Of a stretch of 64,000 bases of DNA, positions 47,433 to 57,027 are shown in pieces. The stretch covers positions 124,001 through 188,000 of the forward strand of contig NZ_JACOGF010000006.1 of the NCBI RefSeq assembly GCF_014284335.1. Reading direction: 5' to 3'. Made by a program: the position numbers and the translations under genes. The notes below the pieces were generated by a model. That model had not been told where the DNA came from. It did no database searches and worked only from the letters and a program-made list of their open reading frames with translations. Origin of the DNA: Undibacterium hunanense. Lineage in GTDB: Bacteria; Pseudomonadota; Gammaproteobacteria; Burkholderiales; Burkholderiaceae_D. Numbering within the stretch: the first letter of the stretch is position 1; each line of letters starts with the position of its first letter.

Positions 47433-48313
47433 AGCTTGATATAGTGGTCAATCAACAGGGCCGCAAACAGCAGGGACAGGTAAATGATGGAAAAAGCAAA
47501 GGTCTTGCGTGCCAGCGCATCATCATAGTGCTTGTAGATGCGCCATGCGTACCAAAGGAATATGGCCCCCAGTATCACCGCGCTGATCAGGTAAATCAGG
47601 CCGCTCATGTGTACTGCATAGGGCAGCATGGTGGTCGCAAACAGGGCGATGGTGTACAGCCAGATATGGAAACGGGTAAATTCCAGACCATGGGTGATAG
47701 GCAGCATCGGCAAGCCGGAGCGGGCATAATCGTCACGGCGATACATGGCCAGCGCCCAAAAATGCGGCGGCGTCCAGACAAAAATGATCAGTACCAGTAA
47801 CCAGGCCTGCATGGGTACGTCATTGGCCACGGCAGCCCAGCCGAGCGCCGGTGGCATGGCACCAGACAAACCACCGATGACGATATTTTGGGGTGTCGCC
47901 GGTTTCAGGATAATGGTGTAGACCACGGCATAGCCGACAAAGGTGACGAAGGTCAGCCACATCGTGAGCGGATTAACCATGGTGTAGAGTATCCACATAC
48001 CCATGCCGCCTATGACACCAGAAAACACCAGTGTCTGAAGAACGCTGATTTCACCCTGGGCTGTGGCACGGCGCGCAGTTCTTGCCATGCGCGAGTCAAT
48101 TTCTTTTTCCACCAGGCAATTAACCGCAAAGGCAGCGCCAGCCAGCAGCCAGATACCGACCGTGGCAGCAACGACGATACGCCAGTCAGGCAAATCCGGC
48201 GTCGCCAGGAACATGCCTATCACCGCACAGAACACGGCTAACTGGGTGACACGGGGCTTGGTTAAAGCCCAGTACTGGGCAAAACGGTTGGAGGGCAAAC
48301 TTAAAGTGGTCAT
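47429..48313 (-). CDS. ctaB: Protoheme IX farnesyltransferase (heme O synthase)
   Basis: UbiA-family prenyltransferase converting heme B to heme O. The 294 residues have about eight to nine membrane segments. Motifs: [22 protein letters not shown], the Asp-rich site [26 protein letters not shown], and the second loop [19 protein letters not shown]. It overlaps ctaA upstream and sco downstream by four bases each, indicating tight coupling. Confidence 0.96.
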   Translation of the reverse strand: MTTLSLPSNRFAQYWALTKPRVTQLAVFCAVIGMFLATPDLPDWRIVVAATVGIWLLAGAAFAVNCLVEKEIDSRMARTARRATAQGEISVLQTLVFSGVIGGMGMWILYTMVNPLTMWLTFVTFVGYAVVYTIILKPATPQNIVIGGLSGAMPPALGWAAVANDVPMQAWLLVLIIFVWTPPHFWALAMYRRDDYARSGLPMLPITHGLEFTRFHIWLYTIALFATTMLPYAVHMSGLIYLISAVILGAIFLWYAWRIYKHYDDALARKTFAFSIIYLSLLFAALLIDHYIKL

Positions 48314-49395
48314 AATCTATCTTTGGCAGCGGCAAGGCTCACATGCCTTATGCGGTAGTTTAACATGGTCAGCAACAGCACAAGAGTCGCTGCGCCACCA
48401 TTGTGCAAAACCGCCAGTAACAAAGGCCAGGAAAAAAAGACGGTGGATACACCAATCACAAACTGGGCAACAATCGCCAGCAGGATATTCCTGCCCAGGC
48501 TTTCCAGGCCAGGAGTCTGACGGGTTTTCCAGCCTGCCCACAGGCAGACGGCCACCACCAGCAAGGCGAAATTACGATGTACCCATTGTATCGCCACCAG
48601 GGCGCTGAAAGGCAGGAAATCACCATTTACGGTCTGCCCCAGTTGTCGCCACAGGCTGAAGCCATGTTCGAAATCCATCGCAGGCATGACCTTGCCATTA
48701 CATAAAGGATAGTCATGGCAAGCCAAAGCAGCATAGTTGGTACTCACCCAGCCACCAAGGGCAATTTGCATGAAGACCAGCAGCAAGGCCAGGCTGGCAG
48801 GCCACAGCAGGCGACGGGCATCTGCCTGGCGCAGCGCATCCCCCTGATGGCTCTGCTGTTCCAGACTGGCACTCAAAAGGGCCAACAAACCCATGCCGAG
48901 GATCAAGTGAGTGGTCACTATGACGGGTTGCAGCTTCAGTGTGACCGTCCAGGCACCAAATGCACCTTGCAGGCAAACGAAGAAAAGCAGGAAAGTGGAT
49001 AACCAGGGTGCAGTGTTCAATTGTCGCCTGCGCGCCCACGCAATTGCCATTTGCACCACGATCAGCACACCGACGCTCATGGCCAGATAGCGATGAACCA
49101 TTTCTATCCAGGCTTTTTGCAAAGTCACCGGACCGGTGGGCATGGCAATTTCTGCAGCCTTGATAGCTGCATGTGATTGCAGGGGATTAGCCTGGCCATA
49201 GCAACCCGGCCAATCCGGACAGCCAAGACCAGAATCGGTCAGGCGCGTGAAGGCACCAAACATGATCAGTTCAAACGTCAGCGTCACGGTGACGGCGATC
49301 AGTTTGCGGTATTTACTTTTTTCTTTCGAAAGAACAACCATGGTCAGCGGTATCACCGCCACTATCAAAGCTGTCAGTGCAAGTTGCAACCACAT
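48310..49395 (-). CDS. ctaA: Heme A synthase (COX15/CtaA)
   Basis: Oxidises heme O to heme A for cytochrome c oxidase. The 361 residues have eight membrane segments in two homologous halves. Heme-ligating histidines occur in [12 protein letters not shown] and [14 protein letters not shown] (first half) and in [13 protein letters not shown] and [14 protein letters not shown] (second half). [21 protein letters not shown] holds the conserved cysteine pair. It lies 3 bases downstream of the SCO-like gene. Confidence 0.95.
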   Translation of the reverse strand: MWLQLALTALIVAVIPLTMVVLSKEKSKYRKLIAVTVTLTFELIMFGAFTRLTDSGLGCPDWPGCYGQANPLQSHAAIKAAEIAMPTGPVTLQKAWIEMVHRYLAMSVGVLIVVQMAIAWARRRQLNTAPWLSTFLLFFVCLQGAFGAWTVTLKLQPVIVTTHLILGMGLLALLSASLEQQSHQGDALRQADARRLLWPASLALLLVFMQIALGGWVSTNYAALACHDYPLCNGKVMPAMDFEHGFSLWRQLGQTVNGDFLPFSALVAIQWVHRNFALLVVAVCLWAGWKTRQTPGLESLGRNILLAIVAQFVIGVSTVFFSWPLLLAVLHNGGAATLVLLLTMLNYRIRHVSLAAAKDRL

Positions 49396-49398
49396 ACA

Positions 49399-49995
49399 TC
49401 ACCCTATCGCTGAAGCACGCAATAATTTGCTGAGATCTTTTTTGATCTTGTTCGGATCGGCATCTTTGGGGAAGCGCATCATCAGATTGCCGATTGGATC
49501 TATCATATAAATGTGATCGCTGATCTGGGTGCTGCTTTCTGTTGGCAACCAGGCCTTGAGAACTGCCGGATCCACCTTCAGCATACGCGCACCATCAAAC
49601 TGGCGTATTAATGCGGTATCGATGGCGACATCATCAGTGATCAGCCAGACCCGTTCTATCCTGTCCATTTCCTTGCCTTGTGCCACACGCAACTGACGGA
49701 TGTCATACATTCTCTTTTGACATGCTTCGGCACAGGCACCACTATCAACTTGCAACATGATCCATTTACCTTTGTAGGCATCCAGTCCAACCACGGGATC
49801 GGTCGCAGATGCACCCAGCGGACGGCCCGCTATTTTTGGCATGGGATAGTTGCGCGGGTCCAGTATGCTGCCGTAATTGGTACGGCCGCTGGGTTTGATG
49901 ACATAGTAAGCCAGGTAAGAAAAAATCATGGGGGCGGCACAGACTGCCAGCACCATCAATAATTTCCAGCGACCACGCGAAGTTTGTTTATCCAT
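49399..49995 (-). CDS. Membrane-anchored thioredoxin-like protein of the oxidase assembly cluster
   Basis: A 198-residue protein with one N-terminal membrane anchor (LLMVLAVCAAPMIFSYLAYYV) and a SCO/thioredoxin-like periplasmic domain (YKGKWIMLQVDSGACAEACQKRMYDIRQLRVAQGKEMDRIERVWL... IYMIDPIGNLMMRFP). A Cys-x3-Cys pair (ACAEAC) stands where SCO proteins have CxxxC. The ATG at 49995 overlaps the SURF1 stop by eight bases and has GGAAAA upstream. Its position between SURF1 and ctaA argues for a role in copper or thiol chemistry of oxidase assembly; this is inferred. Confidence 0.78.
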   Translation of the reverse strand: MDKQTSRGRWKLLMVLAVCAAPMIFSYLAYYVIKPSGRTNYGSILDPRNYPMPKIAGRPLGASATDPVVGLDAYKGKWIMLQVDSGACAEACQKRMYDIRQLRVAQGKEMDRIERVWLITDDVAIDTALIRQFDGARMLKVDPAVLKAWLPTESSTQISDHIYMIDPIGNLMMRFPKDADPNKIKKDLSKLLRASAIG

Positions 49996-50704
49996 TTTTT
50001 CCACGGCGAAATCCAGTAACAACAAAAAATACAAAAGCCATCAGGGCCAGGGCACACCATTGAAAAGCATAGCCCCTGTGCTTGTCAGCCCCGGCAGACG
50101 GTAAAGGCCAGTCACGCGACAGCTTGTCCCCGGCAGACGAGGTTTGTTCTACGATGAAGGGATAGAAATTCCATCCAGTCTGTTTCACAATCCCATCCAG
50201 TTCCAGATTCTGCACGATACTGCCAGGTTTGACGGTTTCCGGTGCGCCAAGTTGCATGACACGATCCAGCTGATCCCTGACTATGCCTTCCAGTACCAGC
50301 TCACCTGTTGGTGCAGGGTCAGCCGACACATGCGTGCGGTCACGCGCATCGCGTTGCTGCCAGCCCCGTGCTACCAGCACATACCGGTTACTGCCCGTCA
50401 GCCTGAAGGGCATCAGCACATACAGCCCCGCCTTGCCCTGCAAGGGCCGGTTATCCAGGTAAACCGGCCATTCATTCATGAACTGGCCACGTAACTGCAG
50501 TTTGCGAAATGCCTGTATCTCTGATGCCGGCGTCGTCGCGGTCAATGCCAGGGCGGGTAAATGCTGGCGATCTGCCATCTGCGTGGCGATCAGTTCTTTT
50601 TCCTGCGCACGTCGCGTCTGCCATTGCGCCAATGCAATACCCAGGCTGACCAGCAGCAGGCAGGCAATGAAAGGAATGGGGCGAAAACGGAAGGAAATAG
50701 GCAT
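49988..50704 (-). CDS. SURF1 family oxidase assembly protein
   Basis: A 238-residue inner-membrane protein that helps insert heme A into subunit I. It has two terminal membrane segments (IPFIACLLLVSLGIALAQW and YAFQWCALALMAFVFFVVTGF). SURF1 signatures include QLRGQFMNEWPVYLDNRPLQGKAGLYVLMPFRL, VLVARGWQQRD and GYAFQWCALA. It starts the assembly sub-operon, divergent from the small twin-transmembrane gene. Confidence 0.92.
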   Translation of the reverse strand: MPISFRFRPIPFIACLLLVSLGIALAQWQTRRAQEKELIATQMADRQHLPALALTATTPASEIQAFRKLQLRGQFMNEWPVYLDNRPLQGKAGLYVLMPFRLTGSNRYVLVARGWQQRDARDRTHVSADPAPTGELVLEGIVRDQLDRVMQLGAPETVKPGSIVQNLELDGIVKQTGWNFYPFIVEQTSSAGDKLSRDWPLPSAGADKHRGYAFQWCALALMAFVFFVVTGFRRGKNG

Positions 50705-50764
50705 TCAGGTATTAAGGTATTACAATGAGGACATCAATCTAACCAGCATGAACAATAGCTCAGT

Positions 50765-50965
50765 ATGAAAATTCTTGTCGCCGTCGCGTTTTTTCTCATC
50801 ATCTTCAGCCTGGGATCTGCCCTGGTATATCTGATGAAGGACAAGGGAAAAAGTAATCGCACCGTTAAAGCGCTGGCATTTCGCGTGGGATTTTCCATCA
50901 CCCTGTTTTTGCTGATATTGCTGGCCAATCATTATGGCCTGATACAACCTACCGGCATCAGGTAA
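50765..50965 (+). CDS. Twin transmembrane protein (DUF2909 family)
   Basis: A 66-residue protein with two membrane segments (LVAVAFFLIIFSLGSALVYLM and VGFSITLFLLILLANHYGLI) joined by a basic loop (KDKGKSNRTVKALAF). It is regularly encoded inside betaproteobacterial cytochrome oxidase clusters, on the opposite strand to SURF1 as here, and is thought to be linked to oxidase assembly. Confidence 0.85.
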   Translation: MKILVAVAFFLIIFSLGSALVYLMKDKGKSNRTVKALAFRVGFSITLFLLILLANHYGLIQPTGIR

Positions 50966-51025
50966 ACCTGCCTGCCCTGTTGCGCCATGAGCTGGATCCA
51001 ATCACGGCAACAAAGCGTTTGATCT

Positions 51026-51055
51026 AGATAAATACAGATAAATATAGATAAAAAA
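51026..51055. repeat. 10-bp tandem repeat, three copies
   Basis: AGATAAATAC, AGATAAATAT and AGATAAAAAA in a row just before the terminator. Probably slippage-derived. Confidence 0.5.
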
Positions 51056-51062
51056 GCCATGT

Positions 51063-51094
51063 AAAAAAGCCGCACTATCTGTGCGGCTTTTTTT
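51063..51094. terminator. Bidirectional intrinsic terminator after coxC
   Basis: AAAAAAGCCGCAC pairs with GTGCGGCTTTTTT around TATCT, 28 bases after the coxC stop on the minus strand. It also follows the DUF2909 gene on the plus strand. Confidence 0.85.
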
Positions 51095-51121
51095 ATGCCA
51101 CTCTGGGTAGCTGATGCCTGC

Positions 51122-51982
51122 TTACAGCCAGTACACCACAACGTACAGACCGAGCCAGACCACGTCAACAAAGTGCCAGTACCAGGCGGCGCCTTCGAAT
51201 GCGAAGTGATGCTCAGGTGTGAAGTGACCCTTCATCACGCGGTACAGTACCACGGACAACATGATTGCCCCCATGGTCACGTGGAAACCATGGAAACCGG
51301 TCAGCATGAAGAATGTAGAACCATAGATACCGGATGTCAGTTTCAGGTTCAGTTCATGGTAAGCATGGATGTATTCGTAAGCCTGGAAGCCCATGAACAC
51401 TGCACCCAGCAATACGGTAGCAAACAACCAGAATGCTGTTTTCGCACGGTGACCTTCACGCAACGCATGATGGGAAATCGTCAGCGTTACACCCGATGTC
51501 AGCAACAGTGCTGTATTGATGGTAGGGATAGGGAAAGGACCCATGGTCTTAAAGGCTTCGATCGTGCCAGCCGGACCAGTGTTACCCCAGTTGGCGGCGA
51601 AGTCAGGCCACAATACCTTGTGATCCAGATCAGCCAGCCAAGGCATACTGATGCTGCGCGCATAGAACAGGGCACCGAAGAAAGCGGCAAAGAACATGAC
51701 TTCAGAGAAGATGAACCAGCTCATGCTCCAGCGGAAGGACACGTCAATACGTGCGCTGTATTTGCCGCCTTCGGATTCAGCAATCGCGTCACCAAACCAG
51801 TTATACAACACGACCAGTGTCAGGGCGATACCGGCGAGGTTCAGGTAAGAACCCCATGCCAGACCATTAACCCAGGCCGAAGCACCTATCATGGTCAGCA
51901 ATAAGGTGGTGCCAGCGAACACAGGCCATTTGGATGGGCCTGGCACAAAATAATATGGCGCTTTAGCGTGTTGAGAACTCAT
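51122..51982 (-). CDS. coxC: Cytochrome c oxidase subunit III
   Basis: A 286-residue seven-segment subunit of aa3-type oxidase. It starts MSSQHAKAPYYFVPGPSKWPVFAGTT. Further motifs: FRWSMSWFIFSEVMFFAAFFGALFYAR, TINTALLLTSGVTLTISHHALREGHR, TGFHGFHVTMGAIMLSV and AAWYWHFVDVVWLGLYVVVYWL. The ATG at 51982 has GGGAG upstream. It is the last gene of coxB-coxA-(35-residue peptide)-ctaG-DUF2970-coxC. Confidence 0.96.
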   Translation of the reverse strand: MSSQHAKAPYYFVPGPSKWPVFAGTTLLLTMIGASAWVNGLAWGSYLNLAGIALTLVVLYNWFGDAIAESEGGKYSARIDVSFRWSMSWFIFSEVMFFAAFFGALFYARSISMPWLADLDHKVLWPDFAANWGNTGPAGTIEAFKTMGPFPIPTINTALLLTSGVTLTISHHALREGHRAKTAFWLFATVLLGAVFMGFQAYEYIHAYHELNLKLTSGIYGSTFFMLTGFHGFHVTMGAIMLSVVLYRVMKGHFTPEHHFAFEGAAWYWHFVDVVWLGLYVVVYWL

Positions 51983-52021
51983 TTCCATCTCCCGATGCAA
52001 TTTAATGTACTACTTGAATTG

Positions 52022-52237
52022 TTATTTGGCGACAACGTGCTTCACGATCACGATCAGCGTTGCAATAAAAATCAACGCACCGATGATACCGGCAATTATC
52101 ACGTGAACAGGATTCAACTGCGCTGCATCCCGTTCATAATCATTTTTCTTGCGTATCCCCAAAAACGACCAGAATACGGCTTTCATTGTTGCTAAAAACG
52201 AAGCCTTACGCTTGCTTGCTTCTTTCAGATCACTCAT
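52022..52237 (-). CDS. DUF2970 domain protein
   Basis: A 71-residue protein with one C-terminal membrane segment (PVHVIIAGIIGALIFIATLIVIVKHV) and a basic N-terminal region (KRKASFLATMKAVFWSFLGIRKKNDYERD), matching DUF2970. It overlaps ctaG by four bases and precedes coxC, a conserved betaproteobacterial position. A minor assembly or structural subunit is likely. Confidence 0.88.
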   Translation of the reverse strand: MSDLKEASKRKASFLATMKAVFWSFLGIRKKNDYERDAAQLNPVHVIIAGIIGALIFIATLIVIVKHVVAK

Positions 52238-52821
52238 GACTTGCCCTGCCCTTCAGCCACTGCAGCCTGCGATTTACCACCGACTTCAAAGAAGGTGTAA
52301 GACAGGGTGATAGTCTTGACATCCTTGGGCAAGGCCGGATCTATGTAAAACACCACCGGCATCTGCCGTGCTTCATTCGGCCCCAGCGTTTGCTGCTTGA
52401 AGCAAAAACATTCCATTTTCTTGAAGTAGCTGCTGGCCTGCTGCGGTGCGTAGCTTGGTATTGCCTGCGCATCCATCTTGTAAGCCTGCTTGTTGACTAC
52501 TTCATAGACAACTTGCGTCATCTCACCGGGATGCACTTTCATGCTTGCCACGGTAGGGCGAAAACGCCATGGGCCTTGCGTATTCGCATCAAACTCTATG
52601 GTGACTTCACGACTTCTGTCGATCTGGGAATTGGATATTTCTTTCACCGAAATATCTTTGGGGGTCAGAATATTTACCCCGGTTAATTCACAAATCTGCT
52701 TGTAGATAGGCACCAGCGCATAACCGAAACCGAACATCAAGACTGCAATCACCAGCAACTTGCCCAGCATTTTTGCATTCAGCTTGCGCCTGCCACCTGC
52801 ACCGGGTTCATCTTGAAACAT
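52234..52821 (-). CDS. ctaG: Cytochrome c oxidase assembly protein CtaG/Cox11
   Basis: A 195-residue copper chaperone for the CuB site of subunit I. Single N-terminal anchor (KLLVIAVLMFGFGYALVPIYKQICELTGVN, with the conserved Cys of YKxxC). The periplasmic domain has the copper motif MECFCFKQQTLGPNEARQMPVVFYIDP and the family's IEFDANTQGPWRFRP. It is followed by DUF2970. Confidence 0.95.
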   Translation of the reverse strand: MFQDEPGAGGRRKLNAKMLGKLLVIAVLMFGFGYALVPIYKQICELTGVNILTPKDISVKEISNSQIDRSREVTIEFDANTQGPWRFRPTVASMKVHPGEMTQVVYEVVNKQAYKMDAQAIPSYAPQQASSYFKKMECFCFKQQTLGPNEARQMPVVFYIDPALPKDVKTITLSYTFFEVGGKSQAAVAEGQGKS

Positions 52822-52832
52822 GCACTATCCTA

Positions 52833-52940
52833 TCAGCGTAACCAGGTTTGTTTAATGATGACGCCGGCAAAAAACACCAACGCAACAGAAAACAGGATGA
52901 TTGCGGTTCTGAGGTTATTCGGTTTCTTTTGATTACTCAT
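52833..52940 (-). CDS. Cytochrome oxidase small assembly protein (35 residues)
   Basis: A short frame between coxA and ctaG: ATG at 52940, TGA at 52833-52835. The peptide is MSNQKKPNNLRT followed by one hydrophobic segment (AIILFSVALVFFAGVIIK) and QTWLR. Size, topology and position match the tiny single-pass protein that lies between coxA and ctaG in betaproteobacteria. It is too short for ordinary gene finders with a length cut-off. Confidence 0.85.
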   Translation of the reverse strand: MSNQKKPNNLRTAIILFSVALVFFAGVIIKQTWLR

Positions 52941-52987
52941 TTTTTGTCTTGCCCCGGCATGACCGGGGCAAGCCTAAGGCTACCCGA

Positions 52988-54583
52988 TTATTTAAATTCT
53001 GGTGGTTCTTCAAATGTATGGAAAGGCGCAGGGCTAGGCACTGTCCATTCCAGACCTTCAGCGCCATCCCATGGTTTTGCAGCCGCTGGTATGCCACCTT
53101 TGATAGAAGGAATAACCACTGCCAGGATGAAGTACACCTGCATCAGACCAAAACCAAATGCACCAATAGTTGCAACCTGGTTGAAATCAGTGAATTGCGC
53201 AGGGTAGTCGGCATAACGACGTGGCATACCGGCCAGACCCAGGAAGTGCATAGGGAAGAAAGTCACGTTGAACAAAATCAGCGAACCCCAGAAGTGGATT
53301 TTGCCGCGAGTTTCGTTGTACATGAAACCTGTCCATTTTGGACCCCAGTAGTAGTAACCGGCAAACAATGCAAACAGGGAACCTGCCACCAGCACATAGT
53401 GGAAGTGGGCAACCACGTAATAAGTATCCTGCAACTGGATATCAATCGGTGTCACCGCCAGGATCAGGCCTGTGAAGCCACCCATGGTGAACACGAAGAT
53501 AAAGCCGACAGCAAACAGCATAGGCGTCTCGAAAGTCATCGAGCCTTTCCACATTGTCGCTACCCAGTTAAATACTTTCACGCCTGTAGGTACCGAGATC
53601 AGCATGGTGGCATACATGAAGAACAACTGGGCCGTCACTGGCATACCGGTTGTAAACATGTGATGCGCCCAGACGATGAAGGACAGGATCGCGATGGATG
53701 CTGTTGCATACACCATCGATGCATAACCAAACAAAGGCTTGCGGGCAAATGCAGGAACGATCTGGGAAACAATACCAAACGCCGGCAAAATCATGATGTA
53801 CACCTCTGGATGTCCGAAGAACCAGAAAATGTGTTGGTACATGACAGGATCACCGCCGCCTGCAGCATTGAAGAAGGATGTACCGAAATGACGGTCAGTC
53901 AGCGTCATGGTGATCGCACCGGCCAGAACCGGCATAACAGCGATCAGCAGGTAGGCAGTAATCAGCCAAGTCCAGCAGAACATCGGCATCTTCATCAGTG
54001 TCATGCCAGGAGCGCGCATGTTCAGGATGGTCGTGATGATGTTGATGGAGCCCATGATGGAAGACGCACCCATGATGTGAACCGCGAAAATCGCCATGTC
54101 CATACCAGGGCCCATCTGTGTGGACAACGGTGCATACAGTGTCCAGCCAGCAGCAGTTGCGCCGCCAGGTACCCAGAAGGAACCCAGCAACAACAGGGCT
54201 GCGGGAGGCATCAGCCAGAACGAGAAGTTGTTCATGCGGGCAAACGCCATATCGGACGCGCCGATTTGCAGCGGGATCATCCAGTTGGCAAAGCCAACGA
54301 ATGCCGGCATGATCGCGCCGAACACCATGACCAGACCGTGCATGGTGGTCAACTGGTTGAAGAACTCCGGTTGCATGAGTTGCAGGCCAGGCTGGAACAA
54401 TTCGCTACGAATGCCCAGGGCCATGACACCGCCGGCCAGCAACATCGTGAAAGCGAACCACAGATACAGGCTACCGATATCTTTATGGTTGGTTGCAAAC
54501 AACCAGCGCTGGAAACCATGAGGATGGTCATGCGCGTGGTCGTGAGAGTGATCGTGAGCGTGATCAGCTGTAGTAGTGCTCAT
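52988..54583 (-). CDS. coxA: Cytochrome c oxidase subunit I
   Basis: Catalytic subunit (heme a, heme a3-CuB) of aa3-type oxidase, 531 residues, twelve membrane segments. Ligand regions visible: [15 protein letters not shown] (heme a His), [18 protein letters not shown] (CuB His and cross-linked Tyr), [12 protein letters not shown] (CuB His pair), and [10 protein letters not shown] (heme a3/a His). [25 protein letters not shown] is also typical. The N-terminus is an unusual His-Asp tract ([15 protein letters not shown]) before the first helix. It follows coxB by 24 bases. Confidence 0.97.
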   Translation of the reverse strand: MSTTTADHAHDHSHDHAHDHPHGFQRWLFATNHKDIGSLYLWFAFTMLLAGGVMALGIRSELFQPGLQLMQPEFFNQLTTMHGLVMVFGAIMPAFVGFANWMIPLQIGASDMAFARMNNFSFWLMPPAALLLLGSFWVPGGATAAGWTLYAPLSTQMGPGMDMAIFAVHIMGASSIMGSINIITTILNMRAPGMTLMKMPMFCWTWLITAYLLIAVMPVLAGAITMTLTDRHFGTSFFNAAGGGDPVMYQHIFWFFGHPEVYIMILPAFGIVSQIVPAFARKPLFGYASMVYATASIAILSFIVWAHHMFTTGMPVTAQLFFMYATMLISVPTGVKVFNWVATMWKGSMTFETPMLFAVGFIFVFTMGGFTGLILAVTPIDIQLQDTYYVVAHFHYVLVAGSLFALFAGYYYWGPKWTGFMYNETRGKIHFWGSLILFNVTFFPMHFLGLAGMPRRYADYPAQFTDFNQVATIGAFGFGLMQVYFILAVVIPSIKGGIPAAAKPWDGAEGLEWTVPSPAPFHTFEEPPEFK

Positions 54584-54607
54584 CTTTTCTCCTGTTCTTC
54601 CTGTTTA

Positions 54608-55795
54608 TTACTTACGCGCAGCCAGAACTTCAGCCGGTTGGACGATGTTTTGTTCCGCTTTATTGGACCAGCTATTGCGTGTGTAAGTAATTACCGCTGC
54701 AATTTCAGTATCCGACAAAGTTGCCTTCCAGGCGGGCATGCCAGCCTTACCATTGAGCACAATACCTACCTGCGCTTCTTTTGGTCCGGTGACAACAGCA
54801 GAACCATCCAGTGCAGGGAACGCACCCGGCACACCTTTACCAGTGGCCTGGTGGCAAGCCACGCAGTTTGCTGCATAGACTTTTTCACCGCGCTGTTTCA
54901 ACTCGTCTATTGTCCAGACTTTGCTTGGATCATCTGCCTTGGCGGCCATTTCTTTCTTCTTGACGTCTACCCATTTTTTGTAGTCGTCATCAGAAACCAC
55001 TTTAACCACGATAGGCATGAACGCATGTTCCTTACCGCACAATTCCACGCATTGGCCGCGGTATGTACCGATTTTTTCAGCCTTGAACCAGGTATCACGC
55101 ACAAAACCGGGGATCGCATCTTGCTTGACGCCGAAAGCCGGGATAGTCCAGGAATGGATCACGTCATTCGCTGTAGTGATGATGCGGACTTTTTTATTGA
55201 TTGGAACGATAACTTCGTTATCCACTTCCAGCAGATAGTTGTCACCGCGCTTTTCAGTCGGTTCAACACCGGGCGCACCCACTTGTGTGCGTGGAGTAGA
55301 CAGTGTGGACAGGAAGGAAATACCTTCGCCTTCGCCCTTCAGGTAGTCATAGCCCCATTTCCATTGCATGCCGGTGGCTTTAATGGTGATGTCGGCATTC
55401 GACGTGTCTTTCATTGCCACAACCGTTTTGGTAGCGGGCAAAGCCATGACGATAACGATAATGAATGGAACGATAGTCCATGCAATTTCAACTGCCGTGC
55501 TTTCATGGAAAGTGGCAGGCTTGTGACCAACAGATTTGCGATGTTTCAGGATGGAGTAAAACATCACCCCGAAAACTGCAACAAAGATCACCAGACAGAT
55601 AACCAGCATCAGGTTATGAATGGAATAGATTTGCTCTGCAATTTGTGTCACTGGCGGTTGCAGATTTAACTGCTTAATCGCCGGACCGCCCTGGCTGTCA
55701 ACAGCCGGACCATTCACCACCGCCCAAGACGGCAAACTAGCCGCCAACAGCGAAGCACCCAGCATGAACGACTTTAATCGCTTAGCATGTTTCAT
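54608..55795 (-). CDS. coxB: Cytochrome c oxidase subunit II with fused cytochrome c domain
   Basis: A 395-residue exported subunit. Signal peptide (FMLGASLLAASLPSWA), two membrane helices (YSIHNLMLVICLVIFVAVFGVMFY and IAWTIVPFIIVIVMALPATKTV), then the CuA cupredoxin domain with GYDY, HSWTIPAFGVKQDAIPG and the ligand motif QCVELCGKEHAFMPI. A C-terminal cytochrome c domain has heme-binding CVACH and axial Met in GKAGMPAWKATL. This makes it a caa3-like fusion. The ATG at 55795 has GGGGAA upstream. It is the first gene of the operon. Confidence 0.96.
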   Translation of the reverse strand: MKHAKRLKSFMLGASLLAASLPSWAVVNGPAVDSQGGPAIKQLNLQPPVTQIAEQIYSIHNLMLVICLVIFVAVFGVMFYSILKHRKSVGHKPATFHESTAVEIAWTIVPFIIVIVMALPATKTVVAMKDTSNADITIKATGMQWKWGYDYLKGEGEGISFLSTLSTPRTQVGAPGVEPTEKRGDNYLLEVDNEVIVPINKKVRIITTANDVIHSWTIPAFGVKQDAIPGFVRDTWFKAEKIGTYRGQCVELCGKEHAFMPIVVKVVSDDDYKKWVDVKKKEMAAKADDPSKVWTIDELKQRGEKVYAANCVACHQATGKGVPGAFPALDGSAVVTGPKEAQVGIVLNGKAGMPAWKATLSDTEIAAVITYTRNSWSNKAEQNIVQPAEVLAARK

Positions 55796-56015
55796 GAATT
55801 TCCCCAAACCCCGATTAGAATTCTTTTAACAGAGCGCCAGGGACACAGATTCAAAAATTACAAATGCGTACCGGCAACTTCCACAACTGCGAGAGTATAA
55901 GGCGTAAAGCAGGGTGATATCAAGCAGAATACATAGCGGCGAGCCATGATCTGGCGCAAATGTCACAAAGGTTTATTCCGGGAAATTCAGCTTTCTACCT
56001 ATTCTTTGACATCAG
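55796..56015 (-). promoter_or_regulatory. Promoter region of the cytochrome oxidase operon
   Basis: About 220 bases between the methyltransferase gene end and coxB. The operon promoter must lie here, but no clear box is assigned. No recognised operator. Confidence 0.35.
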
Positions 56016-56930
56016 TTAAAGCCCTTTTTTGTGCTGATCGAAGCGAATGATGGCTTCGCCTGCTGCCGTTTTTCTGGATACCGGGCGGAAAGCATGTCCG
56101 TACACAATTTCAAAACTCAGTTCCAGTTGCCCCTGCGCATTGCGCTGCTTTTCCAGACCCGCCAGCAGCTTGCGGTAGGCCGTGCGGCCAAACAAACCCT
56201 GACGACGTGTCATCAAGGGGTTGCCGCCAATCGCACGCACGTCCTGCAAGAGTTTATTAACATCTGTATACGTCAGCGTTATTTTTTCCATATCCATGAC
56301 CGGCGTGGAAAAACCGGCATTCACCAGCATATCGCCAAAATCATGCATGTCGACAAAAGGGATGGTATGCGGTAATTCATCAACACCAGCGAAGGCCTGG
56401 CGCAACTCGATCAGGGTATCCGGGCCAAAACAGGAAAACATCAGCAAGCCTTCGGTACGCAAGACCCGGCGCCATTCAGCAAATACCAGATCAGGTTGCG
56501 GATGCCAGTGCAGGGCCAGATTGGACCAGATCAGGTCCATGGAGCCATTGGCCAGCGGCAGACGGGCAAAATCAGCACACAATAATTGCTGGGCCGCATC
56601 TTGCCGCAACACGCCTGGCGTCCATTTCGCCAGCAAACGGCCCACCGCAGACATTGCGGCTTGCTGTTTTTGCAATCCTGCCTGCAACATCGCAAAAGAG
56701 GCATCGACACCAAAGGCAAGCGCACCGGGATAATTTTTTTGCAACTCGGCCACATCATCGGTTTCGCCACAGCCAGCATCAAGCAGGTGCTGCGGCTGGA
56801 TTTTCACCAGTTCCAGCTTTTCCCGCATGCGGTTGGCGATTTCACGCCTAAGGAAGGCGGATGGACGGATTTTTTCTGGTCTTGCAAACAGGCGACGAAC
56901 CAGTTGCAGGTCTATGGGTGCACTCAACAT
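56016..56930 (-). CDS. bioC: BioC-like SAM-dependent methyltransferase
   Basis: A 304-residue class I methyltransferase. SAM motif LLDAGCGETDDVAELQKNYP, acidic motif ALAFGVDAS, and the post-motif DLIWSNLALHWHPQPDLVFAEWRRVL. FSCFGPDTLIELRQAF and PFVDMHDFGDMLVNAGFSTPVMDMEKITLTY closely follow BioC, the malonyl-ACP O-methyltransferase that starts biotin synthesis. The gene is not next to other bio genes, so the assignment rests on sequence motifs. The start is the ATG at 56930; no ribosome binding site is obvious. Confidence 0.75.
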   Translation of the reverse strand: MLSAPIDLQLVRRLFARPEKIRPSAFLRREIANRMREKLELVKIQPQHLLDAGCGETDDVAELQKNYPGALAFGVDASFAMLQAGLQKQQAAMSAVGRLLAKWTPGVLRQDAAQQLLCADFARLPLANGSMDLIWSNLALHWHPQPDLVFAEWRRVLRTEGLLMFSCFGPDTLIELRQAFAGVDELPHTIPFVDMHDFGDMLVNAGFSTPVMDMEKITLTYTDVNKLLQDVRAIGGNPLMTRRQGLFGRTAYRKLLAGLEKQRNAQGQLELSFEIVYGHAFRPVSRKTAAGEAIIRFDQHKKGL

Positions 56931-57027
56931 AAGCAAATAATGATTTTAACAACACAGGAGATGCGATAAGCTGGCAGTCTACACGCTTGCCTGGTGGATT
57001 GCTTACCCGCTCATCACAGATAAAGTC

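Noticed and set aside
52949..55669. A 906-codon plus-strand open frame antisense to coxA and coxB
   Set aside because: It lies entirely opposite two clear oxidase genes, is rich in His, Arg and Cys as expected for a mirror frame, and has no domain or ribosome binding site.
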